From the IMG/VR virus record IMGVR_UViG_3300042484_000240, positions 1 through 31,871 of that record: 31,871 nt of DNA; one strand, written 5' to 3'. The notes beneath the pieces were generated by a model. It was given only the letters and a program-made list of their open reading frames with translations, was not told the origin of the DNA and made no database searches. This document shows positions 14,655-21,185 of the stretch, one piece after another. Position numbers and translations under genes: made by a program. How positions within the stretch are numbered: the first letter of the stretch is position 1; every line of letters starts with the position of its first letter. This stretch comes from a virus.

Positions 14655-15986
14655 ATGGCTAAGACAACAAAAGCACCACCAAACAACAAAGAGGTTGAAG
14701 ATAGGATACTAGGGGTATTATTAATCGAACAAAATTCAGTACATACCTACATAGCTAAAATTACATCCGAATTTTTCTACCAAACTAAAAACCAATTAAT
14801 ATTTAAAGCAATTCAGGGTTTATATGATAAAATGTCTGCTATTGATATTGTAACTGTATGCCAATACTTGACAACTAACGAGCAAATGGAATTGGTTGGC
14901 GGAGCATTTGAAGTAGTTAAATTAACAAACAATGTAACAGGAAGCAGTTCAATGAATGATTGGATATTAATTCTACAACAAAATTACCTACAAAGAAAAG
15001 GTATTGTAATTGGTCAGGAATTAGTTAACGATAGTTATCAGGGAGAAATTGAGAATCATCTTAATAATGCTTCTAATAAAATATTAAACGCACAAGAAAG
15101 CATATACAAAAATAGTGAGAAAGGCATGGCTCATTACATCATGTCTTTAGCTAAGGAAAGGGATTCAATACTTGAAAATGGGCAGATTGGAATTGATACA
15201 GGATGGGAAAGTTTAAACAAATATATTAGCGGATGGGTTAATCCTGATTTAATTATTTTAGCAGCAAGACCAGCACAGGGAAAAACTGCTTTTATGTTGA
15301 ATGCAATCCTTAATGTTTTAAGACAAGATAAGCCAGTTGGAATATTTAGTTTGGAAATGTCAGGGGAGCAGTTAGTTAACCGATTAATAAGTTTAGATAG
15401 TGGTATAGCACATCATTATTTACGGACTAACAACCTTACAGAAGCACAAAAGTTTATGCTGATGGCTAGTGAAGAAAGATTACAAAAAGCAAAATTATAC
15501 ATTGATGACACTCCATCTTTAAACATCAGAGATTTACGAAGCAAAAGCGCAATCATAAAAAGAAAATATAACATTGAATTTCTTTGTATTGATTACCTTC
15601 AACTTATGAGTGGAGTAGACAGGAAAGGAAATAGAGAAAGCGAGATTGCAGAAATAAGCAGAGGATGTAAAATAATAGCAAAGGAATTAAACATACCAGT
15701 AATGGCATTATCACAATTAAGCAGGGCAGTTGAAAGCAGAAATGATAAAATGCCACAACTTTCAGACCTTAGAGAAAGCGGAGGGATAGAACAGGATGCA
15801 GATTCAGTTATATTCCTAATGCGACCCGAAACATACGGCATTAAAGAAATAGAAGTTGATGGAATGACGCATAGCGCAGAAGGTAAATGTATAGTAAAGA
15901 TTGCAAAAAATAGGCATGGTAATTTAAAAAATATTCCTTTTCAGTTTATTGGCGAAAGGATGGAATTTAAAGAAATGAAAAATTAA
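14655..15986 (+). CDS. dnaB: Replicative DNA helicase, DnaB family
   Basis: 443 aa, full length for a DnaB-type hexameric helicase that unwinds DNA at the phage fork. The N-terminal domain covers about residues 1-150 (NNKEVEDRILGVLLIEQ). The RecA-like domain has Walker A RPAQGKT (205-211), FSLEMSGEQLVNRL, Walker B CIDYLQLMSG with Asp313, the SQLSRAVE segment and DLRESGGIEQDADSVIFL, all canonical. No primase or polymerase is in the window, so the phage must use the host replisome. The DUF4373 gene just upstream may load it. Confidence 0.95.
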   Translation: MAKTTKAPPNNKEVEDRILGVLLIEQNSVHTYIAKITSEFFYQTKNQLIFKAIQGLYDKMSAIDIVTVCQYLTTNEQMELVGGAFEVVKLTNNVTGSSSMNDWILILQQNYLQRKGIVIGQELVNDSYQGEIENHLNNASNKILNAQESIYKNSEKGMAHYIMSLAKERDSILENGQIGIDTGWESLNKYISGWVNPDLIILAARPAQGKTAFMLNAILNVLRQDKPVGIFSLEMSGEQLVNRLISLDSGIAHHYLRTNNLTEAQKFMLMASEERLQKAKLYIDDTPSLNIRDLRSKSAIIKRKYNIEFLCIDYLQLMSGVDRKGNRESEIAEISRGCKIIAKELNIPVMALSQLSRAVESRNDKMPQLSDLRESGGIEQDADSVIFLMRPETYGIKEIEVDGMTHSAEGKCIVKIAKNRHGNLKNIPFQFIGERMEFKEMKN

Positions 15987-15992
15987 AAACTT

Positions 15993-16205
15993 ATGAAAGC
16001 AATATTAGAATTTAACCTACCTGAAGACAAACAAGAGTTTGAACTAGCATCAAAAGCATCCAAGATGTATTGCACCTTGTGGGATTTTGATGTATGGTTG
16101 CGGACAGAAATAAAATATAATAACCAAGAACATTATGAACCAGTAAGGGATAAGCTGCGAGAGTTAATGTATGACAATAGAATTGATTTTGATATGGTGG
16201 AATGA
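15993..16205 (+). CDS. Small conserved phage protein, unknown function
   Basis: 70 aa, starting 6 bases after the helicase stop. The layout (ILEFNLPEDKQEFELASKAS, WDFDVWLRTEIKY, then DKLRELMYDNRIDFD) is one I recognise as recurrent in Bacteroidota phages beside replication genes: an acidic N-terminal strand then helices. No known motif. The spacing implies co-translation with the helicase, so a helicase accessory role is possible but unproven. Confidence 0.65.
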   Translation: MKAILEFNLPEDKQEFELASKASKMYCTLWDFDVWLRTEIKYNNQEHYEPVRDKLRELMYDNRIDFDMVE

Positions 16206-16210
16206 TTGTG

Positions 16211-16301
16211 CTATAACGGTTGAGGCTAAGAGCAGTTGCCTAAAATACTGCTCAAAATTTGCACTATGCTTGATGGCAATTGCTTTTAGCCTTTGTTAGT
16301 G
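16211..16301. repeat. attC-like hairpin element, left of a small gene
   Basis: GGCTAAGAGCAGTTGCC (16224-16240) pairs with GGCAATTGCTTTTAGCC (16275-16291): 17 positions, 15 Watson-Crick and two G-T wobbles. Outside it, CTATAAC (16211) and GTTAGTG (16295) share the pairable core TAAC/GTTA, separated from the inner stem by unequal spacers of 6 and 3 bases. Outer core, unpaired spacer, inner stem and a 91-base length resemble an integron attC site. The exact RYYYAAC/GTTRRRY cores are not met, so this is attC-like at best; a strong RNA hairpin is the safe reading. Confidence 0.5.
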
Positions 16302-16325
16302 GCTGGTGCGGTAAATTAAAGACAA

Positions 16326-16538
16326 ATGAAAAAAGTAAGAATAATTGAAAGAACAATGCCCGATGGTAGAATAGAATTTACAATACAACAAAGACACTTC
16401 TTGTTTTTTTGGTGGTGGGTAGATGCTTGGATGAATAATGATGTTTCAACAATAGATAGTTTTTCAACATTAGAAAAATCACAAAAAAACTTATGCTATT
16501 TTGATGGAACAAAATGTCGTGAAGAAGTGGTGATGTAG
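16326..16538 (+). CDS. Small protein in a mobile-cassette-like unit
   Basis: 70 aa (MKKVRIIERTMPDGRIEFTI; aromatic core RHFLFFWWWVDAWMNN; then DSFSTLEKSQKNLCYFDGTK). I recognise this pattern from small hypothetical proteins scattered through Bacteroidota genomes. It is flanked by inverted copies of a 15-base sequence: GTTAGTGGCTGGTGC (16295-16309) and GCACTTGCCACTAAC (16538-16552, 13 of 15 matching), the second overlapping the stop codon. A single gene with little spacing, bounded by such elements, is what a gene cassette looks like. Function unknown. Confidence 0.65.
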   Translation: MKKVRIIERTMPDGRIEFTIQQRHFLFFWWWVDAWMNNDVSTIDSFSTLEKSQKNLCYFDGTKCREEVVM

Positions 16539-16545
16539 CACTTGC

Positions 16546-16625
16546 CACTAACTAGCTTATATGCGCTACAAACATTCGTATATACACTCAATTTTGGCTT
16601 AAATGCGAATGATTCATAGTAATAT
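16546..16625. repeat. Second attC-like element, right of the small gene
   Basis: CACTAAC (16546-16552) opens the element and is the exact complement of the GTTAGTG that precedes the gene. An inner imperfect stem is GCTACAAACATTCG (16565-16578) with CGAATGATTCATAG (16606-16619), and GTAATAT follows at 16619. The total is 80 bases, within the length range of attC sites. GTTATATAAGTC at 16768 resembles the closing GTAATATAGTC and may mark a further remnant. Confidence 0.4.
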
Positions 16626-16655
16626 AGTCAGCTTTAACCTGACAAATAAACTATG
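16615..16655. repeat. Nested two-step hairpin
   Basis: CATAGT (16615-16620) pairs with ACTATG (16650-16655). Inside it, after 6 bases on each side, GTCAG (16627-16631) pairs with CTGAC (16639-16643) around a 7-base loop. The symmetric internal loop is A/T only. It could be a protein-binding dyad or an RNA structure. Confidence 0.5.
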
Positions 16656-16686
16656 ATTGATAAACAAGGTTTTAATGATTGATAAA
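16653..16686. repeat. Iteron-like 12-base direct repeat
   Basis: ATGATTGATAAA occurs at 16653-16664 and 16675-16686. The copies begin 22 bases apart, about two helical turns, so a dimer could bind on one face of the DNA. They lie between the nested hairpin and the long inverted repeat, as origin iterons often do. Confidence 0.55.
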
Positions 16687-16688
16687 TT

Positions 16689-16782
16689 AATGACTATAAT
16701 TCGGCATATTTGCGAAATAGCTGCCAAAATATTGCATGAATTTTTACAAATATTTCACGCATAATGTGTTATATAAGTCATT
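16689..16782. repeat. Long imperfect inverted repeat
   Basis: The left arm (16689-16719, beginning AATGACT and ending TGCGAAATA) is complementary, with small gaps, to the right arm (16751-16782, beginning TATTTCACGCA and ending AGTCATT). The central 31 bases contain a further AATATT pair. The arms could extrude a cruciform or form a long RNA hairpin. Confidence 0.45.
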
Positions 16783-17028
16783 AATGCTGGCTTTATGCGA
16801 CATTTAAGAAACACTAAAACTAGATGCAAATTAATATAAATAGGAGCAGATTAATTAATTACATTTAAAAACATATAAATTATGACACCAAAAGAAATAG
16901 AAAAATTATAATTACCGCAAATCTGCGTCAAATACTATTATTATTCAACGCAAACCGTTACAATCTGTCACGCTTTCGTACATAAATTATAAAATACTGT
17001 TGTAGCAAAATTATAAACCTAAACAAAA

Positions 17029-17036
17029 AAGGAGGT
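17029..17036 (+). promoter_or_regulatory. Perfect Shine-Dalgarno sequence
   Basis: AAGGAGGT is fully complementary to the 16S rRNA anti-Shine-Dalgarno end and lies 7 bases before ATG 17043 (counted from the GGAGG). The other genes in this window lack such a site, as is usual in Bacteroidota, so this one stands out. Confidence 0.6.
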
Positions 17037-17042
17037 TACATT

Positions 17043-17087
17043 ATGACTATTTGGGTAGTATTACTAACTATAATAAAATATATTTAA
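17043..17087 (+). CDS. 14-residue hydrophobic peptide ORF (possible leader peptide)
   Basis: ATG 17043 to TAA 17085 encodes MTIWVVLLTIIKYI. It has the only perfect Shine-Dalgarno in the window, and a GC-rich run that could form a hairpin follows about 10 bases after the stop. A leader peptide whose translation affects downstream transcription, or a membrane micropeptide, are both possible. The small size leaves doubt. Confidence 0.35.
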   Translation: MTIWVVLLTIIKYI

Positions 17088-17094
17088 ACTAAGG

Positions 17095-17130
17095 GAAAGG
17101 GCGGGGATAAATTGTCACCCCCCTTATTAT
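17095..17130. terminator. Weak GC hairpin before the VRR-NUC gene
   Basis: The run GGGCGGGG (17099-17106) faces CCCCCC (17118-17123) across about 11 bases and is followed by TTATTATAAC. Only four or five contiguous G-C pairs are clear and the T tract is interrupted, so termination or attenuation is possible but not certain. Confidence 0.3.
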
Positions 17131-17160
17131 AACTTTATTTCAAATGTTAATAACTTTATT
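17129..17160. repeat. 11-base direct repeat upstream of the nuclease gene
   Basis: ATAACTTTATT occurs at 17129-17139 and 17150-17160, starting 21 bases apart, two turns of the helix. The second copy ends 13 bases before ATG 17174, a fitting place for an operator of the middle operon. Confidence 0.45.
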
Positions 17161-17173
17161 ATAATTTTATGTC

Positions 17174-17551
17174 ATGTTAGAGAAAGACTTACACAGGTTA
17201 GTTTGCGACTACATACGAAAACTTTACCCATACGTTATATTTAGAACTGACTTTAGTTCAGGAATGAGAATGTCAATAGGGATGGCAAAGCGCCACAAAG
17301 CATTGCAATATTCAAATGCCTATCCTGATTTATTTATAGCTGAACCAAAGGGAAACTATGCAGGTTTATTTATAGAATTAAAAACAGTTAATAACGTAGT
17401 ATTTAAAAAAGACGGAACAATGCGAAAGAATGAGCATCATGAAGAACAGGAAACAATGATGTTAAAGTTAAGAGGCAAGGGATATAAAGCAGAATTTGGA
17501 TTAGGATTTGGACATACGATTAAAATAATAAATGAATATCTTAACCAATAA
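17174..17551 (+). CDS. VRR-NUC domain nuclease
   Basis: 125 aa, a single VRR-NUC domain, a branch of the PD-(D/E)xK nucleases found in phages and in the Fan1 family. The core is YPDLFIAEPKGNYAGLFIEL ending in ELK: the Asp of YPD and the Glu-x-Lys of ELK supply the active site, and the later EEQ glutamine and KAEFGLG segment fit. Such phage proteins are thought to cut branched DNA such as Holliday junctions before packaging. It starts the middle operon after the long non-coding region and is followed by the SSB-like gene after 11 bases. Confidence 0.85.
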   Translation: MLEKDLHRLVCDYIRKLYPYVIFRTDFSSGMRMSIGMAKRHKALQYSNAYPDLFIAEPKGNYAGLFIELKTVNNVVFKKDGTMRKNEHHEEQETMMLKLRGKGYKAEFGLGFGHTIKIINEYLNQ

Positions 17552-17562
17552 AAACAAACCAA

Positions 17563-17841
17563 ATGAGCAACGAAAAAAAACAAGCAATCAGATTAGGAAG
17601 CGGTAAAAAAATTAACGATACTTTCCTAAGTTCAAGCCTGTGTATTACGGATGCCTTAGAGCATTCATACGAATACAATGGTAAGAAGTACATCAAGTTA
17701 AACATTAGCATATTTGCTGAACCTGACCAGTACGGAAAGAACGTAAAGATTACATTGAATGATTACGACCCAAAGGCAAAAGCAGAAACACCAAAAACAA
17801 AGCCAGTAAGTATTAATTCAAATGATGATTTACCTTTCTAA
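17563..17841 (+). CDS. Probable single-strand DNA-binding-like protein
   Basis: 92 aa. The N-terminal part is beta-rich (AIRLGSGKKINDTFLSSSLC, KYIKLNISIFAEPDQYGKNV), compatible with a small OB fold. A proline- and lysine-rich linker then leads to the last residues NDDLPF, the acidic-plus-Phe tail by which SSB proteins recruit replication partners. Length is short compared with about 170 aa for bacterial SSB. Placement between the VRR-NUC nuclease and an HNH protein fits DNA metabolism. The tail is clear; the OB fold is inferred. Confidence 0.6.
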   Translation: MSNEKKQAIRLGSGKKINDTFLSSSLCITDALEHSYEYNGKKYIKLNISIFAEPDQYGKNVKITLNDYDPKAKAETPKTKPVSINSNDDLPF

Positions 17842-18104
17842 TGAAAGCGCATACTAAAATATACATGAAGTATTTTGGTTATGGCATTGATTCGTACTTT
17901 GCCTGTGAAGTTTGTGATAATCGTGGAGTTGATTTACATCACATTGAAAATAGAGGAATGGGTGGAAGTAAAACAAAAGATTATATTGAAAATTTAATTT
18001 GCGTTTGTAGACAATGCCACGAGTTTTTCGGGGAAAAAGATGAATATTTAGAATTTTTAAAAATGAAACATTATGATTTTATGGAAAGACATCAAGGGTT
18101 ATGA
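17841..18104 (+). CDS. HNH-type endonuclease-like protein
   Basis: 87 aa. Zinc-binding pairs CEVC (Cys22, Cys25) and CRQC (Cys56, Cys59) frame the segment DLHHIENRGMGGSK, and NLICVCRQCHE closes the beta-beta-alpha metal motif. This is the HNH layout of small phage nucleases. The start overlaps the SSB-like stop by one base (TAATG). The end overlaps the next gene, a homing-type endonuclease, by 32 bases. It may resolve branched DNA or help at packaging; the target is unknown. Confidence 0.75.
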   Translation: MKAHTKIYMKYFGYGIDSYFACEVCDNRGVDLHHIENRGMGGSKTKDYIENLICVCRQCHEFFGEKDEYLEFLKMKHYDFMERHQGL

Positions 18105-18567
18105 AGGTATTTATCAAGCAAGTAATTTTGGTAATATAAAATCATTATCAAGATTAGTTAAAATTGGCAATAATAAAAGGGTAATTAATGAGAAAATATT
18201 ATCTCCTATAAAATGTAGTAATGGATATTATGCAGTAAACTTTACTTATAAAAAAAGAAAGCAATATTTATTACATAGATTAATTGCAAATACTTTTTAT
18301 GGAGAAAATAATGAATTAGTTGTTAATCATATTGATTTTGATAAATCTAATAACAAATTAGATAATTTAGAATTTTGCACACAAAAAGAAAATATACAAC
18401 ATTCCTGTATAGGAGATAGAAATGGCAGATTAATTTTAAATACTGAAACTGGTATTTATTATTATACTATTGTTGAGGCAGCAAAATCTATTAATAAAAA
18501 TGATGATTATTTAATTAAAAGATTAATTAATAAAGTAAAAAATAATACTAATTTTATTTATGCTTAA
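18073..18567 (+). CDS. NUMOD4-HNH homing endonuclease
   Basis: 164 aa. A NUMOD4 DNA-binding module opens the protein (WKDIKGYEGIYQASNFGNIK). The HNH nuclease follows: LLHRLIANTF (His68), then VVNHIDFDKSNNKLDNLEF with Asn85 and His86. The end (TETGIYYYTIVEAAKSINK) resembles a NUMOD1 module. Free-standing homing endonucleases spread themselves between phages by cutting alleles that lack them. The gene begins inside the 3' end of the previous HNH gene, which suggests that it arrived by insertion there. Base composition is more AT-rich than flanking genes. Confidence 0.88.
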   Translation: MILWKDIKGYEGIYQASNFGNIKSLSRLVKIGNNKRVINEKILSPIKCSNGYYAVNFTYKKRKQYLLHRLIANTFYGENNELVVNHIDFDKSNNKLDNLEFCTQKENIQHSCIGDRNGRLILNTETGIYYYTIVEAAKSINKNDDYLIKRLINKVKNNTNFIYA

Positions 18568-18576
18568 AATATATTT

Positions 18577-18762
18577 ATGCCATTATTAGAACAGATTAAC
18601 ATTGACTTGCAAAAGCGCGAACAAAAAGGGATTAAAACTTACGGAACTACTTTAGATGGTGCGGATTTAAATAAAGAGCAATTATTAAATCACTTATACG
18701 AAGAGCTGCTTGATGCAGCTTTTTATATTAAAAAATTAATTAATGATAAGTCAAGTAATTAG
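18577..18762 (+). CDS. MazG-like nucleotide pyrophosphohydrolase fragment-type protein
   Basis: 61 aa. The pattern GIKTYGTTLDGADLNKEQLL followed by HLYEELLDAAFYIKKLI is one I recognise from small phage proteins related to MazG-type NTP pyrophosphohydrolases, where the EE...D helix binds magnesium. The full MazG fold needs two such helix pairs, so this would act as a multimer or a regulator of nucleotide pools. It starts 10 bases after the homing endonuclease and overlaps the ParB-like gene by 20 bases. The enzyme activity is inferred from the motif only. Confidence 0.5.
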   Translation: MPLLEQINIDLQKREQKGIKTYGTTLDGADLNKEQLLNHLYEELLDAAFYIKKLINDKSSN

Positions 18763-19402
18763 TATTAATAAGTTAAAAAATAATACTGGACAAATAGAAG
18801 GGTTGCCTAAAAATCCAAGATTATTGAAGGATGACAAGTTTAAAAAGCTAGTTAAGTCAATTAAGGATGACCCTGAGATGTTACAATTAAGAGAAGTTAT
18901 TGCTTATCCATTAAATAATGAATTAATTGTTATTGCTGGAAATATGAGATTAGGTGCTTGTAAAGAATTGGGACTAAAAGAAATACCTGTTAAAATACTT
19001 CCGCAAGATACATCAGTAGAAAAATTAAAAGCATATACAATTAAAGATAATTTAGGATATGGCGAATGGTCTTGGGATGATATTGCAAACGAATGGGATA
19101 TGGAACAACTTGAAGATTGGGGGATGGATTTACCTTTGTTTGATAAGATTGACAATATTGAAGATGGAGAAGAAATAGAGTTTGAACAATCGGTACAATT
19201 AGAACCACCAAAAGAATATATATTAATTATGGCTGAACCAAATAGCGTTGAATGGGAAGAGTTAAAAGAAACATTAAAATTAAAAATAGTAAAGAAAGGA
19301 GGGTATAAAAAGGGAAGTCCATTTAATGCAGTAGGATTAGAAAGGGTTTTATATTGGAATGATTTTAAAAACAGATTAAATGTTAATAGCAATACCGAGT
19401 AA
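18743..19402 (+). CDS. ParB-like nuclease domain protein
   Basis: 219 aa. A ParB/Srx-type N-terminal domain is indicated by LPKNPRLLKDDKFKKLVKSI, the VIAGNMRLGACKELGLKEIP segment (usual form GNxRxxAxxxLG) and VKILPQDTSVEKLKAYTIKD. After it comes an acidic middle (DNIEDGEEIEFEQ) and a C-terminal alpha/beta part of unknown fold (YILIMAEPNSVEWEEL). Phage relatives act as adaptors or nicking enzymes and often neighbour DNA-modification genes. The overlap of 23 bases with the next gene, a DNA glycosyltransferase-type protein, suggests that they work together. Confidence 0.8.
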   Translation: MISQVISINKLKNNTGQIEGLPKNPRLLKDDKFKKLVKSIKDDPEMLQLREVIAYPLNNELIVIAGNMRLGACKELGLKEIPVKILPQDTSVEKLKAYTIKDNLGYGEWSWDDIANEWDMEQLEDWGMDLPLFDKIDNIEDGEEIEFEQSVQLEPPKEYILIMAEPNSVEWEELKETLKLKIVKKGGYKKGSPFNAVGLERVLYWNDFKNRLNVNSNTE

Positions 19403-20096
19403 AAATAGAGCAGGAGATACAACAACAAATAAAATTCTGCCTAATATTGGAACTTTTTTTGTACCATTAAGCCAAGTGCATCAGTATAGTTATATTCAAA
19501 ATGTAGTTGGAATACCAAACGAAATTCAGGGTATTACAAATACAAGAAATTGGATATTAAAAAACACAAAAGAAAATTGGGTAGTTTTTTTGGATGATGA
19601 TGCAAAAAATGTAGGTTATACTCAACTAGGAAGAACACAAGCAAAAAAGATAGAAATCAGAGATGAGGGATTTTGGGCAGAAGAATTTATAAAAGCATTT
19701 GATTTAACTGAACAATTAGGCTATAAAATGTGGGGGGTAAAAACTGAAGCAGCACCACGCTCAGTTTATCCATATAAACCAATTATAACAAAAACATATT
19801 TAACCGCTTCCTGCATGGGAATGGTTAATGATGGAGAGTTTTATTTTGATGAAAATTTTAAAGTAAAAGAGGATTATGAAATATGCTTAAGACATATTGT
19901 TAAATATGGAGGTATTTTAGGAATTAGATATTTACATTGGGAAAATGAACATTGGGTAACTGAAGGAGGATGCAAAGATTATAGAACAATAGAAATGGAA
20001 AGAAAAGCAATAAAGGATTTAAATAAATTATATCCAAATATGTTAAGAAGTGCTAAAAGGAAAGCAAATCAATTTACAATACAGTTAAATTTATAA
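19380..20096 (+). CDS. TET-associated (TAGT / GREB1-like) glycosyltransferase
   Basis: 238 aa. The start IAIPSKNRAG, the DDD metal site (residues 72-74, WVVFLDDDAK), the block RSVYPYKPIITKTYLTASCM, then KEDYEICLRH, WENEHW and GGCKDYRT match the glycosyltransferase family that Iyer and co-workers described next to TET/JBP-type base oxygenases and proposed to glycosylate modified bases in phage DNA. The fold is GT-A-like. Here no TET/JBP gene is visible, while a ParB-like gene overlaps upstream. The likely role is sugar transfer onto a hydroxymethylated base to shield DNA from nucleases; the acceptor is not proven. Confidence 0.8.
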   Translation: MLIAIPSKNRAGDTTTNKILPNIGTFFVPLSQVHQYSYIQNVVGIPNEIQGITNTRNWILKNTKENWVVFLDDDAKNVGYTQLGRTQAKKIEIRDEGFWAEEFIKAFDLTEQLGYKMWGVKTEAAPRSVYPYKPIITKTYLTASCMGMVNDGEFYFDENFKVKEDYEICLRHIVKYGGILGIRYLHWENEHWVTEGGCKDYRTIEMERKAIKDLNKLYPNMLRSAKRKANQFTIQLNL

Positions 20097-20608
20097 TGAA
20101 TAAGTGTAACGATATAGTGCTGGAGATATATAACCATCCTGACCTTATAAAAGCGATAAGCAAAACAAAGCCTGAATCAATACAAGACGATTTAAGACAA
20201 GAAATAGCAGTTAGCTTATTACTCCAACCTTGTGATAAGATATCAGCCCTATTCGCATCTAATAACTTATTACGGTATGCAATTAAGATATGTTGGTTTA
20301 TGGCTACTTCTAAAACATCAGAATTTTATTATAAGTATAAAAAAAGTGATTTATTAAAAGCAGTTGAGTATTTTAATAGTCAATTAGATTTACCGATAAT
20401 ACCTGAAAGTTTAGCAGAAGAGGCAACAAAAGCGCTTACAAAAAATAACATAGATATTGAAACCGACCACGAAATAAGAATATTTAATAAATACGTAGAA
20501 CTAGGCAGCAATAGAAAGGTAGCAGAATATTACGGAATACCAGTTAACCACGTTTGCAATATTACCAACAAAGTAAAAAAAGAATTAAAATGTATATTAT
20601 TACAATAG
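20096..20608 (+). CDS. Sigma-70-like factor
   Basis: 170 aa. The N-terminal half (SIQDDLRQEIAVSLLLQP, then FASNNLLRYAIKICWFMATS and FYYKYKK) has the length and helix pattern of sigma region 2. The C-terminal end (LGSNRKVAEYYGIPVNHVCN, then ITNKVKKELK) is a helix-turn-helix as in region 4. Comparable short sigma-like proteins are common in Bacteroidota phages. It may direct host RNA polymerase to the late genes that begin at the terminase. Overlaps neighbours on both sides. The sigma role is likely but unproven. Confidence 0.6.
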   Translation: MNKCNDIVLEIYNHPDLIKAISKTKPESIQDDLRQEIAVSLLLQPCDKISALFASNNLLRYAIKICWFMATSKTSEFYYKYKKSDLLKAVEYFNSQLDLPIIPESLAEEATKALTKNNIDIETDHEIRIFNKYVELGSNRKVAEYYGIPVNHVCNITNKVKKELKCILLQ

Positions 20609-20829
20609 CAGCATTTACGTTTGCTTATTATTTCATTAACGTAATTAATGGGCATATCATTCTAAAGAGGATATTCAAAATACCTTTAGTAAAAAGATTA
20701 AGACCTTTTGACTGTATTCAATGCCTTACTGTATGGTCAGCATTAGCATTTACATTTTTACCTATTCATACAGTTGAAACAATAGCGGTAATATTTGCAG
20801 CAGGGTTTATATCAATTAAAATAAAATGA
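20590..20829 (+). CDS. Small membrane protein with DCIQCLTVW motif
   Basis: 79 aa from ATG 20590, inside the end of the previous gene; a longer frame from 20554 is possible. Two membrane segments (MYIITIAAFTFAYYFINVI and VETIAVIFAAGFISI) flank a third weaker one around RPFDCIQCLTVWSALAFTFL. The paired cysteines after a basic-proline-Phe stretch resemble the DUF1360-like family of small phage and bacterial membrane proteins (usual form C-x-x-C-x-x-x-W). Function unknown. It overlaps the following gene by 4 bases. Confidence 0.6.
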   Translation: MYIITIAAFTFAYYFINVINGHIILKRIFKIPLVKRLRPFDCIQCLTVWSALAFTFLPIHTVETIAVIFAAGFISIKIK

Positions 20830-21185
20830 AATATTCAAATAGTTTTACGCACGATTTAAAATTTGGGGAACTTGCAGAAACTTGGGTAAATGATTTATTT
20901 AACGGTGGATTAAAAGTTGAAGTAAAAAGCGATAGATTAGCATTAAAGACTGGTAATATATTTATAGAAGTTTATTCAAGGGAAAAGCAATCAGGCATAT
21001 CAATTACCGATGCAGATTATTGGATATATAGATTTGAACAAAATGATATGGCAATAATAATACCTACTAATAAATTAAAAGAATTAGTTAAAGAATATTT
21101 TACAGGGAATTTCACATTAGGTGGGGATAACAATACAAGTAAAGGGGTATTAATACCAATAAATAAAATCTTACAAAAGCAATAG
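20826..21185 (+). CDS. PD-(D/E)xK nuclease-like protein
   Basis: 119 aa. The segment GLKVEVKSDRLALKTGNIFI with EV, then SREKQSGISITDADYWIY gives a two-strand core with acidic-x-Lys residues (VEVK) followed by an I-E pair, as seen in small PD-(D/E)xK-type phage proteins that resemble type II restriction endonucleases. I recognise the GNIFIE and SGI-TDADYW pattern as a recurrent phage family. The nuclease assignment is tentative because a clear upstream Asp is lacking. The start overlaps the membrane protein by 4 bases and the stop abuts the GT-B gene. Confidence 0.55.
   Translation: MKYSNSFTHDLKFGELAETWVNDLFNGGLKVEVKSDRLALKTGNIFIEVYSREKQSGISITDADYWIYRFEQNDMAIIIPTNKLKELVKEYFTGNFTLGGDNNTSKGVLIPINKILQKQ

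Larger units (their letters stand above)
16539..17173. other. 635-base largely non-coding region rich in dyads and direct repeats
   Basis: No gene above 15 codons is credible here. From left to right it holds a second attC-like element, a nested hairpin, a 12-base direct repeat, a 94-base imperfect inverted repeat, a 9-codon ORF (MTPKEIEKL, 16882-16911) that looks like the start of a lost gene, a 14-codon ORF behind a perfect ribosome binding site, a GC hairpin and an 11-base direct repeat. It is the longest non-coding stretch in the window and lies close to the replication genes, so an origin of replication or a cluster of old cassette remnants are the two best explanations. Confidence 0.6.

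Noticed and set aside
16882-16911. 9-codon ORF MTPKEIEKL
   Set aside because: Too short to be listed as a gene. It resembles the start of a common small phage gene and may be a remnant left by deletion.
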